Source: Olavius sp. associated proteobacterium Delta 1
Lineage (GTDB): Bacteria > Desulfobacterota > Desulfobacteria > Desulfobacterales > JAFDCJ01
Direction: 5' to 3'
Assembly (NCBI GenBank): GCA_902749685.1
Contig: CACVKW010000572.1
Span: forward strand, 1-64,000
Length of the DNA stretch: 64,000 nucleotides
Numbering within the stretch: position 1 is the stretch's first letter; each line of letters opens with the position of its first letter. Shown one piece after another: positions 9,101 to 16,617 of this stretch. The position numbers and the translations under genes were made by a program. The notes under the pieces were generated by a model that was not told the DNA's origin, did not search any database, and saw only the letters and a list, made by a program, of their open reading frames with translations.

Positions 9101-9359
9101 AGACCTAGACAAGGCCGGGGAGAGGATCTGGAACCTGGTCCGGCTGTTTAATCTCAACGCCGGTTTTACTGCAGCAGACGATACCCTTTCTGAAAAAATT
9201 ACCAAGCAAGCACTTAAAGACGGGCCCCACGACGGCAAGGTTTTGAAAGAAGAAAGCCTGGAAGAAATGAAAGCGCTTTACTACCACCTTCGCGGTTGGG
9301 ATGAGGAAGGGCGACCCAGTGTCGAGAAGCTGCGAGAGCTTAATTTGCAGGATACTTAA
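6195..9359 (+). CDS. Putrescine-type class-III aminotransferase fused to aldehyde:ferredoxin oxidoreductase (AOR)
   Basis: One uninterrupted frame of 1054 codons begins at ATG 6195 with GGAGA eight bases upstream. Residues about 1-460 are a PLP-dependent class-III aminotransferase closest in pattern to E. coli putrescine aminotransferase (YgjG/PatA): GFLEYRKSVTEATNF, SQELLDPLRAQLA, FFINSGTEAVEGAMKLAK, ADEVQTGMGRTG, the lysine at about 308 in CLGKALGGGVVP, and HTTTTGGNPLACSAAL. Residues about 469-1054 are a full-length AOR: the N-terminal pterin-binding domain (FETNVGGAFGPELKFAGYDG), cluster cysteines at about 753, 756 and 760 (CASCPLGC) and a late cysteine pair at about 941 and 943 (CFCDFWG). 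Expected chemistry is amine to aldehyde by transamination, then aldehyde to acid with two electrons to ferredoxin; with putrescine this gives 4-aminobutanal and GABA. The AOR cofactor would be tungsten (or molybdenum) bis-pterin. Function and substrate are inferred; the fusion is read directly. Confidence 0.92.
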   Translation: MIVYEDDHTNDYKGRDTVAALEEARQMVETILMPPDQTPQQLREEIARKTVRNFRDHINKGFLEYRKSVTEATNFAMTEWTGQGSILVDALDRELLDALGGYGIYSYGMRHPKIIAAVKAQLDRSPQYSQELLDPLRAQLARVIALLTPGKIQYGFFINSGTEAVEGAMKLAKLYTGRKGFISMLKAFHGKTLGSLSLMGKKMFRQPLLPLLEGVRHVPFGDADAVEQALAIAKAVGDEIAAVVAEPVQGEAGAVVPPDEYWPRLREICNHYGVLLIADEVQTGMGRTGEIFGVDHWQVAPDILCLGKALGGGVVPMSAFFSTAKIWECMEPNPFMHTTTTGGNPLACSAALAAITVLLEEDLAGQAKTKGEYVLSQLRQLQERYPGVLADIRGLGLLIGMEFPTDGIGYKVASGLFSRGVLTAGTLTNSKVIRIEPALNVPQEILDEILNRLEDVFKSIEMPKRAEPMNLYSGQVLHVDLTAREIRPESINKEWLKDYIGGWGLAVKYFYEKVDPKTDPLSAANALVIMTGPLCGTLAPTASRTCLVSKSPHTGTIFETNVGGAFGPELKFAGYDGIVITGKAEHPVYLRIEDDKVSLEDAKPCRGKGIFETEQWLAGEMGQGVKSLCIGPSGENLVTYACIGSEAYRQMGRGGAGALFGAKNLKAIACRGTGGVQVADMGVFLGKVTQHKESNLLTDENLWAKNDGTPMLFDVTNEIGIHPTRNYSAGVNPNRHALDAEAINAVKIGDRACASCPLGCGNFTSVNGVQMEGPEYETLCLGGSNCEINDMEQVMRFNRLCDDLGLDTMSAGGTIGLAMELSESGVQDFGLKFGQSEEYLKVITEIANLSSPRGQDLALGVARLAKKYGAPEKAAHSKGLEMPAYDPRGSYGMGLAYATSERGACHLRAFTIFADDPFKLKDMARDVIDGQNSNAAKWSMCFCDFWGSIDTSAMADMLTAGLGRQVSAQDLDKAGERIWNLVRLFNLNAGFTAADDTLSEKITKQALKDGPHDGKVLKEESLEEMKALYYHLRGWDEEGRPSVEKLRELNLQDT

Positions 9360-9441
9360 AATAATTTAAATAAGATAAACGTTATTTTAGTTAAAAATTC
9401 GAAATTCGTGTTTCGGATTTAATTAAAGATGGAGGCAATTC

Positions 9442-9987
9442 ATGGAGAAACATCTTTTGGCAGTACCCAATCGCTGTACCGGTTGCAATCGCTGCACGTA
9501 CGTGTGCGCTGCCGTCAAAGAGGGAATGTTCATGCCCTCCAAGGCGCGTCTCAAAATCAACAACTTTCCTCTCGAAGGATACTCGGTACCGAGTATTTGT
9601 TTTCAGTGTCCCAAACCGGATTGTCTGGAAGCCTGTCCCGAAGAGGCGATTTATAAAAACAAGATAGGTGTTGTTGCCGTCAATGTTCCCAAGTGCAATG
9701 GTTGCGGTGACTGTGTGGCTGCATGCCCCTACGGCATGATCGAGCAATATGGATCCGGAAAAGCCTATAAATGTGATCTGTGCAGCGGCAACCCGGCTTG
9801 TGTCGCCGAGTGTCAATTTGGCGCCCTGGTTTTTAAAGAAGCCGATAAGATCTCGCGCAGGCAGCGGAACATTCAGATGAAACAGCGCATCACCGCAGGA
9901 ACACCACAAGAAAAACAGTACCGGCTCGCAGTAAATATCCTCGAAAGTGCGGTGCGGGTGCCCCGCACGGCGGGGTATTTAGGATGA
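9442..9987 (+). CDS. Multi-cluster 4Fe-4S ferredoxin-like electron carrier, AOR partner
   Basis: The 181-residue soluble protein has four cysteine groups of the HybA/DmsB type: CTGCNRCTYVC near residue 12, CFQCPKPDCLEACP, CNGCGDCVAACPYG and CDLCSGNPACVAEC. This suggests up to four [4Fe-4S] clusters. Such proteins commonly sit beside AOR genes and take the electrons released on aldehyde oxidation. The start at 9442 is supported by GGAGG (9431-9435) six bases upstream. It follows the fusion gene by 82 bases on the same strand and is probably co-transcribed. No signal peptide is visible, so it should act in the cytoplasm. Confidence 0.9.
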   Translation: MEKHLLAVPNRCTGCNRCTYVCAAVKEGMFMPSKARLKINNFPLEGYSVPSICFQCPKPDCLEACPEEAIYKNKIGVVAVNVPKCNGCGDCVAACPYGMIEQYGSGKAYKCDLCSGNPACVAECQFGALVFKEADKISRRQRNIQMKQRITAGTPQEKQYRLAVNILESAVRVPRTAGYLG

Positions 9988-10370
9988 TGGATGTGAACAG
10001 TCGCGGTGCCAACGTTGTGGGCCCTTTTTCTGATTAAAGAAGGAAACTATTATTTAAGCCTGGAATTCGCCAAACCAAAGCGCTGGCCCAGAGAAAAGAT
10101 GAGTCGATTCGGCCTTCGGTGAAAGTCTGCTGGAGTTATTACCGCTGCTTTGTCGCTGGGCCAATGCGCCGCCAAGTGAAAAACCAAACCGCTGGTGCTC
10201 AGGTCTGTCCAGAATCCACTTCGGTTTCTCGGTTTTGGACAGATAGGAAAAAACACAAGCTGATATTCCTTCGGCAGTTTCGCGTTGGCAACTGCTTGTT
10301 ATTGTCAATAGCGATTAAAAAATATTAATTTTATTTAAAGATCTGAATAAGAATTCGCAAAGATATAAAA
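9988..10370. other. Intergenic stretch before the TetR gene, with a short palindrome
   Basis: No gene is supported in these about 380 bases; overlapping minus-strand frames at 10050-10308 have no recognisable motif and no ribosome binding site. GCAGTT (10274-10279) and AACTGC (10290-10295) form a short inverted repeat about 75 bases before the TetR start. It could be an operator for that regulator, but this is a weak guess. The last 60 bases before 10371 are A+T-rich, as expected for a promoter. Confidence 0.35.
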
Positions 10371-11039
10371 ATGAAAAGAATTGAGAAAATAAGAAAACAG
10401 GAAATTATGACCCACTTTCATAAAATAATCAGTCTATATGGCTTTTCTGGCGCATCTCTTGCTAAAGTAGCCAAAAGTATGGGAACGAATGCCAGCCTTT
10501 TACTCCATTATTACAAGAGCAAAGAAGAGATGATTTTGGATTTCATCGATTTCATGATTCAAAAATATGAAGAATATTATTTGGAAAAGCTTAATTCGAT
10601 GATGGACTCTGAAGCGAAACTTCATTTCCTGATAAACCGCCTATTTGAGGACTCAAGAGTACTTGACAAGTACCTAGTAGGAGATAGAGCGTATTACGAA
10701 TGTTATGCGTTGAGCATCACCCATTCTGAGGTCAAGGCTAAGTTCCGCCAATTTTATAACCGCTTTCAGAGATCTTTGGCGGCCGAGCTCTCCAACTTAT
10801 TGAACGCTAATAAGCTTGATGCTAAAACTTCCCAGCTACTAGCCGATTTTCTTATCGTTATGCTCGAGGGAAAAGATTTTTATTCTAATCTTAATGAAGA
10901 TGAAGCAGCATTAGCCAGATTGAGGGGTTTTCTAAAGCATGTCTCTTTTCAAATGATATCAGATCTCAAAAAGAATAGCGACATCTGCGGGTTTGTGGAA
11001 TTAAATAATCAATTTACAACCCAACAAGCGAGCTCTTAA
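10371..11039 (+). CDS. TetR/AcrR-family transcriptional regulator
   Basis: The 222-residue protein has an N-terminal TetR-type helix-turn-helix at about residues 10-55: ISLYGFSGASLAKVAKSMGT followed by NASLLLHYYKSKEEMI, which fits the family consensus around the recognition helix and the following YxxF-like turn. The C-terminal part (60-200) is all-helical and unlike any ligand-binding domain I can name. It is the first regulator after the aminotransferase-AOR and ferredoxin genes on the same strand, so it is a plausible local repressor of that module. The 383-base gap suggests its own promoter. The gene is intact. Confidence 0.85.
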   Translation: MKRIEKIRKQEIMTHFHKIISLYGFSGASLAKVAKSMGTNASLLLHYYKSKEEMILDFIDFMIQKYEEYYLEKLNSMMDSEAKLHFLINRLFEDSRVLDKYLVGDRAYYECYALSITHSEVKAKFRQFYNRFQRSLAAELSNLLNANKLDAKTSQLLADFLIVMLEGKDFYSNLNEDEAALARLRGFLKHVSFQMISDLKKNSDICGFVELNNQFTTQQASS

Positions 11040-11143
11040 GATTATGTCCGAACCGTGTGTATAAGTACAGATTATTTCAGACATAGCACTTTATCATCAG
11101 GCTTGTACCATAGCGAGTATATGCTACGCATACAACAATGATA

Positions 11144-11321
11144 TCCTTTGGCATTGTTGGCTACATTAAAGTTTGGCGAATTTAGTCTGCCAAACTTTGA
11201 ATTTGAAGTAGGCGGCATGGATTATGGTTTTAAGATCCATGATATTTTGGGGATGGACTTTTTGATAGGCTCAGGTGCCATTATAAATCTAAATACCATG
11301 CCAATCCAGTTTGAACTTTGA
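11144..11321 (+). pseudogene. C-terminal remnant of a retropepsin-like aspartyl protease
   Basis: One frame, open only after a TGA at about 11141, ends in HDILGMDFLIGSGAIINLNT and then MPIQFEL with a stop. The ILGMDFL...GAIINLNT pattern is the C-terminal hydrophobic-Gly motif of single-domain clan AA aspartyl proteases found in bacteria. The catalytic DTGA half is absent and there is no start codon, so this is a remnant. The rest of the gap between the TetR gene and 11612 shows nothing else. Confidence 0.5.
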
Positions 11322-11611
11322 CCTGCTTGTTAAATCACTTTTGGTTATGGGTGCTGAAAAGAAAAGTATCGCTAAAGCGATTGCATAAGACGTCCTGATG
11401 AAAAAAACATGAGCACTGATTTACCATTCTGTCTTAACCTCATATTATCTTCATCTTTCCAAGGCCGTCGTTGTTTAGGCCATTGAAACATTATTGTTCT
11501 AATATATTTCAAATTTCGTGCTTCGGATATTGAATTTGCCGGACATGATCGAATGGCAGATACAAAAATTCAAGGTGCCGGCTTAATCCAAATAAAAGGG
11601 AGGATTGCTTC

Positions 11612-12979
11612 ATGCACAGATTATATCACTGCTTCATCATGGTCGGCTTTTTGATTTTGCTGTTACTCGTGGCAGGGGCGGCACACGCACAGTCCTGGCG
11701 TAATATCGATTCAATCCCGGCTGCGCGAATCACGTGGCAGGGCCTTTCCGGCGCGGACGGTGAGGACAAGACGCATTTGTACAGCATAAAGGCCCAGGGA
11801 TCTATTGCCAAACCATATCCTAAAAAGCCGCCATACCCGGCCAACGTGCAGGCTTACATGGAATTCTGGTTGTCAAAGCACCCGAAGGCCCTGGTGATAC
11901 CGGTTGAGGCCTATCCCTTCCTTTCCGCTTCCCTTGCCAGGGTTTATGTCTGGATTGTGGATGGTGATGAGAACCTGAATGTCCACCTGGTCGAGGAAGG
12001 TTTTTTCAGGGCCAGCACCCAGCTGCCGATGCTGCGAACGGCCGATCTCCTGGTTTCGGCCCAGGAGTTCAAGGCTTTCCGGAAAAAACTTATTGCCGCC
12101 GAGATTGCGGCTGCGAATGCGGAAAAGGGCATCTGGAAGCAGGCAGAAAGGGAACCCCGATGGCCCCCTGGAGAATTGGGATTTCCCGGAATAAGAGAGC
12201 TGGCTGAATTTGAACGCATCGCCCAAAACGCCCCCGTTGAAAAACCGCCCCTCACCTATGGGCCGCAGAAGCCGGAAGGAGATCTCCTTGGCATCTTTTA
12301 TGGCGATGACATTACCGCTTCGGTTGCTGCACGTATTGAGCTGCACAGGCGGGCTGAATCAGAGGAGCTCTCTCAGGAAGCCTTCAGTTCCCTGATTGCA
12401 ACCGGTCTGGATCAACAGCTTCATGAATATTGGCCCCCTTTCTATGGATCGTTGATCCACCTGGCGTTTCAACAGGGAAAGCTGCCCGATAAGCTGCTAA
12501 AACGATACGCACGACAGGCGATCGTGCTCCAGTTCCAGGTGAAGTCTGATTTACTTCTGCCAAATACGCCTTTGGTGAAGTTTACCATTAAAAGGGAAGG
12601 ACGTTTCGCCAAAAACAAGGCGCCAAAAATTATCGAAGACAACCAAACGTCGCAGCTGCTGCTGACAACAGGTTTCCATATCGATCAGATGAAAATAGAC
12701 GGTCAGCCGGCTTTAAACGGGCGGACCGGCAAAAGGCTGAACGAAACCTGGCTGTACCAATCGTGGAGGGGAAACAAGGTGCTGCCAATCATGATCATGA
12801 CGGATCCTCCGGTGACGCCGGGGCCCCATACCCTCACGGGGGTGCTAACCGTCCGGTTCCTGACGGGTGTTGCCGCCTGGAACGCTGCAGGGGAACGAAA
12901 GCCCCCACCGGACGGGCTCCTGCCAGTGTTGGAAGCGCTGTATGATATCGAACTGGCATTCAGCATGGCGGACTATTAA
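11612..12979 (+). CDS. Secreted protein with an SNase-like domain, function unknown
   Basis: The 455-residue protein starts at ATG 11612 after GGGAGG with eight bases between. It opens with a typical signal peptide (MVGFLILLLLVAGAAHA, likely cut after AHA), so it should be exported. Residues about 95-180 (ARVYVWIVDGDENLNVHLVE, EEGFFRA, IAAANAEKGIWK) resemble the C-terminal half of a staphylococcal-nuclease-like domain, though the Arg/Glu catalytic set is not clear. The remaining 250 residues contain no domain I recognise. It stands alone, flanked by a long gap upstream and a terminator downstream. Confidence 0.75.
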   Translation: MHRLYHCFIMVGFLILLLLVAGAAHAQSWRNIDSIPAARITWQGLSGADGEDKTHLYSIKAQGSIAKPYPKKPPYPANVQAYMEFWLSKHPKALVIPVEAYPFLSASLARVYVWIVDGDENLNVHLVEEGFFRASTQLPMLRTADLLVSAQEFKAFRKKLIAAEIAAANAEKGIWKQAEREPRWPPGELGFPGIRELAEFERIAQNAPVEKPPLTYGPQKPEGDLLGIFYGDDITASVAARIELHRRAESEELSQEAFSSLIATGLDQQLHEYWPPFYGSLIHLAFQQGKLPDKLLKRYARQAIVLQFQVKSDLLLPNTPLVKFTIKREGRFAKNKAPKIIEDNQTSQLLLTTGFHIDQMKIDGQPALNGRTGKRLNETWLYQSWRGNKVLPIMIMTDPPVTPGPHTLTGVLTVRFLTGVAAWNAAGERKPPPDGLLPVLEALYDIELAFSMADY

Positions 12980-12985
12980 GAAAAC

Positions 12986-13043
12986 AAAAGGGTCGCCCAC
13001 TCTTCACTGTATGTCAAGAATGAAGACGCGACCCCTTTTTTTT
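12986..13043 (+). terminator. Rho-independent terminator after the SNase-like gene
   Basis: AAAAGGGTCGC (12986-12996) pairs with GCGACCCCTTTT (13028-13039), and inside it TCTTCA (13001-13006) pairs with TGAAGA (13021-13026). The right arm runs into a stretch of eight T. It starts seven bases after the stop codon at 12979. Confidence 0.8.
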
Positions 13044-13192
13044 GCTGGAGTATCTTTTTCCGGCTTAATATGAAAAACAGGAGATGAAATATTGGGCTTG
13101 ACCTAGTCTGATTTTTTGGGAAAAATCCAAAAAATGTCCAACGTTTTTTCAGCACCAAACTTGAAGATTTTCCAAGCTTAAAGGAATGATCC

Positions 13193-14551
13193 ATGCGAAC
13201 TAAAGAGGAACTGAAGCAGGCAATTTGTGAAGCTGTCGATCGGCGGCGGGGGGAAATTGAAAAAATCGGAGATCAAATCATGGAAAACCCGGAGCTGGGA
13301 TTTAAAGAATTTAAGACTGCCAAGCTGGTGGCCGACACCGTGAGATCTTTCGATATTCCCCCCGAGACCGGACTTGCCATAACCGGAGTAAAAGGTGTCA
13401 TCAGAGGGAAAAATCCGGGACCGACGGTGGCCCTGATGGGAGAAATGGATTCTTTACTGGTTTCTGACCATCCCCACGCAGATTCGGGAACCGGTGCCGC
13501 CCACGCCTGCGGCCACAATGCCCAAATTGCCGGATTAATGGGGGCTATGATGGGATTAGTGGATAGCGGGGCAATGGATGAGCTTTGCGGAAACATCGTT
13601 ATTTTTGCAGTCCCTGCCGAAGAATACGTGGAGATCGAGTATCGTCTGGGTCTAAAGAGAGAAGGAAAATTGAGCTTTTTAGGCGGTAAACCGGAGTTGA
13701 TCCAAAAGGGGCATTTTAATGATGTCGATCTGGCGGCAATGATTCATACCCACGGTTCCCCGGAGCTGAAAAAAGCCGCAGTGCTGAAGTCATGCAACGG
13801 CTGTATTGTAAAACTGATTCGGTATCGGGGCCTGGCAGCCCATGCAGGCAGTTCGCCCCACAAAGGCATAAACGCATTGAATGCCGCCCACCTTGCGCTG
13901 GCTGCCATCCATACCCAGCGGGAAACGTTTAAAGATGAAGATGCTATCCGCGTTCACCCCATCATCACCAGGGGCGGGGAACTGGTCAACGTGGTTCCAG
14001 CCGATGTCCGTTTAGAAACCTTCGTGCGGGGCAGGACAAATGAAGCGATCATGAATGCCAATACAAAGGTGGACCGCGCCCTCAGGGCGGGTGCAATGGC
14101 CATCGGCGCCAGGGTAGAAATCAACACCCTGCCCGGATATATGCCATTGCAGGATGATCACGACATGCAAACGCTCTTCATGCAGAATGCACAAATGCTA
14201 TTCGGTGCTGAAGAATGCACCGAGGCGGGCCATCGTACCGGATCCACGGACATGGGCGATATCAGCCACATCATGCCAGCGGTACACCCATCCATGTCCG
14301 GTGCATCCGGCATTTCGCACGGACACGATTTTTTGATATCGGACAGGGAAATGGCATATATGGCACCTGCCAAAGCCCTGGCATTGATGGCGGTGGATTT
14401 GCTCTACGGCAATGCCGAAAAGGCCAAAGAAATTAAGGCCCGACATAGACCCATCATGAGCAAAAAAGAATACCTGTCGTATCAAAACCGGGTCTTTCAA
14501 AAAGAAATTTTTGATGGAGAGACCGGGACCAGCAAAAAAATAGACGTGTAG
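13193..14551 (+). CDS. M20-family amidohydrolase/peptidase (AbgB-like)
   Basis: The 452-residue protein has the M20D arrangement. It starts with an N-terminal catalytic half containing VALMGEMDSL, the zinc-binding Cys/His stretch AHACGHNAQIAGLM and the general-base pair in VPAEEY. A dimerisation lid follows (RYRGLAAHAGSSPHKGINAL). The protein returns to the catalytic fold with GSTDMGDISH. The closest named pattern is AbgB (p-aminobenzoyl-glutamate hydrolase subunit) and related aminoacyl hydrolases, so it likely removes an amino acid from an N-acyl compound in the cytoplasm. The start has AAGGA seven bases upstream. It leads a same-strand group (VOC, LarA-like, Ldh2-type) but is separated from it by 330 bases. 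Substrate unknown. Confidence 0.88.
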   Translation: MRTKEELKQAICEAVDRRRGEIEKIGDQIMENPELGFKEFKTAKLVADTVRSFDIPPETGLAITGVKGVIRGKNPGPTVALMGEMDSLLVSDHPHADSGTGAAHACGHNAQIAGLMGAMMGLVDSGAMDELCGNIVIFAVPAEEYVEIEYRLGLKREGKLSFLGGKPELIQKGHFNDVDLAAMIHTHGSPELKKAAVLKSCNGCIVKLIRYRGLAAHAGSSPHKGINALNAAHLALAAIHTQRETFKDEDAIRVHPIITRGGELVNVVPADVRLETFVRGRTNEAIMNANTKVDRALRAGAMAIGARVEINTLPGYMPLQDDHDMQTLFMQNAQMLFGAEECTEAGHRTGSTDMGDISHIMPAVHPSMSGASGISHGHDFLISDREMAYMAPAKALALMAVDLLYGNAEKAKEIKARHRPIMSKKEYLSYQNRVFQKEIFDGETGTSKKIDV

Positions 14552-14881
14552 AGATCGGTTGTTTTTTTATCTTTTTCATTTGACCCATTTATATCTTAAG
14601 GAAGTTCCAGCGTCTAAGGAGCTTGCTCGGATTTCAATTTTAACTCCTTAATTTTCGGCTTGCCGGACCATTCCCCGGATTGCGGGAGTCGCCCTGCGCG
14701 ATGGCCTACTGGGGCTGGGCTATTTTTGCCATAGGCCGCCCATTCAGCATTTGACACCGCTTAAAAGCTTGTGATATTCCATCCCAACAATCAGTTTATC
14801 ACGAATTCAAATACGACAATTTCCGATTCGCAAACAATGGGTAGATTTTTATAATTAAATATTTTTTACAGGAGGTATCCA
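14552..14881. other. Intergenic stretch, no gene seen
   Basis: About 330 bases hold no open frame with coding character. The last 60 bases are A+T-rich and end in ACAGGAGGT, the strong ribosome binding site of the next gene, so a promoter for the VOC/LarA-like/Ldh2 group probably lies here. I see no clear terminator for the M20 gene. Confidence 0.45.
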
Positions 14882-15265
14882 ATGAATTACCGACTTCACC
14901 ATGTACATTTGATCTGCCAAGACCTGGAAGGAATGATCGATTTTTTTTCTGAAGCTTTAGGGGCCACGCTCCTTGGCAGAAAGAAATTTGGAACGGCTGA
15001 CGGCGCCTCGCTCGATCTGCAGGGTACTACCATCAATCTGCGCGTTGCCCGGGAAGATGAAGATATGGCCGGCGATGCATCCCGGACCACATTCGGCTAC
15101 GACCACCTCGGGCTTCAGGTCGAAAATGTCGATGCAGCTTACCAGGATTTAAAAAAGAGAGGCTTCTCATTTTTCATGGCGCCCAAAGACATCCCCAACC
15201 TGAGAATTGCCTTTTTTAAAGGTCCGGAGGATATAACCATCGAACTGGTCCAGGAGTCAAGTTAG
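14882..15265 (+). CDS. VOC (glyoxalase I-like) family protein
   Basis: The 127-residue protein is a single vicinal-oxygen-chelate unit pair. It begins YRLHHVHLICQDLEGMIDFF, with a metal-ligand-type His in the first strand, has DHLGLQVENVDAAYQDLKKR in the second half and ends with the strand ITIELVQ carrying the expected Glu. These folds are metalloenzymes such as glyoxalase I, methylmalonyl-CoA epimerase or ring-cleavage dioxygenases; the sequence alone does not choose. GGAGG lies six bases before the ATG. It is the first gene of a tight group with the LarA-like and dehydrogenase genes, so it probably acts on a hydroxy- or oxo-acid intermediate. Confidence 0.85.
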   Translation: MNYRLHHVHLICQDLEGMIDFFSEALGATLLGRKKFGTADGASLDLQGTTINLRVAREDEDMAGDASRTTFGYDHLGLQVENVDAAYQDLKKRGFSFFMAPKDIPNLRIAFFKGPEDITIELVQESS

Positions 15266-15368
15266 GGGCTTCGCCCCAACCTGTCGAGAGCCTCCAGGTC
15301 GTGCGATTGGAATGTCGGGATTCTGGAATATCGGACTCATGGGCAAACGCGTTCTGGGAGAATCGAAA

Positions 15369-16604
15369 ATGGACTTGCCGCCGCTTTATCGAATCCGGCA
15401 GCGTTTTGATGTCACCACTGTTGCAGATGTAGCTGCAGCGGTGCGCGATGAATTCTCAAAATTTGACTGGCGGGATAAGATCCGTCCCGGCCAATCGGTG
15501 GCCGTCGGAGTCGGTTCCAGGGGCACGCATGATCTCAGAGTCTTGGCGGCATCCACCGTCGCCTGCTTGAAGTCCAGGGGGCTTAAACCATTTGTGATTC
15601 CGGCCATGGGCTCCCACGGCGGTGGCACGGCCGAAGGCCAGGCGCAGGTGCTGGCGGAACTGGGTATCACCCGGGAAACGGTCGGCGCCCCGATTGTATC
15701 CAGCATGGATGTGGCATCTCTGGGGCGCAGTGATTCAGGTGCCGAAGTTTATTTTGCCAAAGATGCGCTGGATGCCGACCACATCGTTGTCATCAATCGC
15801 GTCAAACCCCATACGGCCTTCCGGGCGGAGGTGGAATCCGGGTTGTGCAAAATTTTGGCCGTCGGCTGTGGCCGGCAAAAGGGTGCGGCAAATATGCATC
15901 GCTATGAGCTGGGGAAAACCATTGTGCCCGCCGCCCGCTTAATCATGCAGCAGGCGTCCGTTCTTTGCGGCCTGGCAGTCACGGAAAATGCCCTGGGCGG
16001 AATTCATTCCCTGAAACTGGCCAAACCCGAAGAATTTCCTGCCCTTGACAGCGAATTTTTAAAAACAGCCTGGACCCTGCTGCCCAAACTGCCGGTTGAG
16101 GATCTGGATATTCTCCTGGTGGACGAAATGGGCAAAAATGTAAGTGGCGCCGGCATGGACCCCAATGTCATCGGTTTTTGGCGCAGGGAAGGTGGACCCC
16201 GCCGACCGGATTATCGCATTCTGATCGTGTTGGATCTAACGCCGCATTCCCACGGCAACGCTACCGGTATCGGTATGGCGGATCTAACAACCCGGCGGGT
16301 GGTCGACCGCATCGACTGGGAGGCCACCTACCTGAATGCATTTACTTCCGGTGTGTTGCGCTCGGCCCGCATGCCGATTCCCGTAGAAAACGACAAGCTT
16401 GCTGTTGAAACAGCATTGTACCGGACTCCGAATCCTGGAGGCATTCGCATGGTGCGCATTGTCAATACCGGTGAACTGGAGTCTTTTTGGGCGACCGCAG
16501 CCGTGGCGTCTGAACTCAAAGCGCAGAAAAACATCACAGTCGATGACGTTGCCTGTGAGCTTAAATTCAGCCATGACGGCAGGCTGCTGTCCATGATCGA
16601 TTGA
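15369..16604 (+). CDS. LarA-like (lactate racemase N-domain, DUF2088) protein
   Basis: The 411-residue protein resembles the LarA/DUF2088 superfamily: VAVGVGSRGTHDLRVLAAST, VIPAMGSHGGGTAEGQ, VINRVKPHTAFRAEVESGL and CKILAVGCGRQKGAANMHR. In true lactate racemases the catalytic nickel-pincer nucleotide is held by His and Lys residues. Here His occur in GSHGG and KPHT and a Lys in GRQKG, but I cannot confirm an equivalent set. Members outside LarA have unknown or other 2-hydroxyacid racemase activities. I chose ATG 15369, preceded by GGGAG eight bases upstream, over ATG 15312, which lacks a ribosome binding site. The next gene, a dehydrogenase, starts 13 bases later, so they are an operon. Confidence 0.8.
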   Translation: MDLPPLYRIRQRFDVTTVADVAAAVRDEFSKFDWRDKIRPGQSVAVGVGSRGTHDLRVLAASTVACLKSRGLKPFVIPAMGSHGGGTAEGQAQVLAELGITRETVGAPIVSSMDVASLGRSDSGAEVYFAKDALDADHIVVINRVKPHTAFRAEVESGLCKILAVGCGRQKGAANMHRYELGKTIVPAARLIMQQASVLCGLAVTENALGGIHSLKLAKPEEFPALDSEFLKTAWTLLPKLPVEDLDILLVDEMGKNVSGAGMDPNVIGFWRREGGPRRPDYRILIVLDLTPHSHGNATGIGMADLTTRRVVDRIDWEATYLNAFTSGVLRSARMPIPVENDKLAVETALYRTPNPGGIRMVRIVNTGELESFWATAAVASELKAQKNITVDDVACELKFSHDGRLLSMID

Positions 16605-16617
16605 AAAGGAGTATAAG

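Noticed and set aside
10274..10295. Operator for the TetR regulator
   Set aside because: GCAGTT/AACTGC is only six bases per arm with ten between, too weak to name a site; it is mentioned only in the gap entry.
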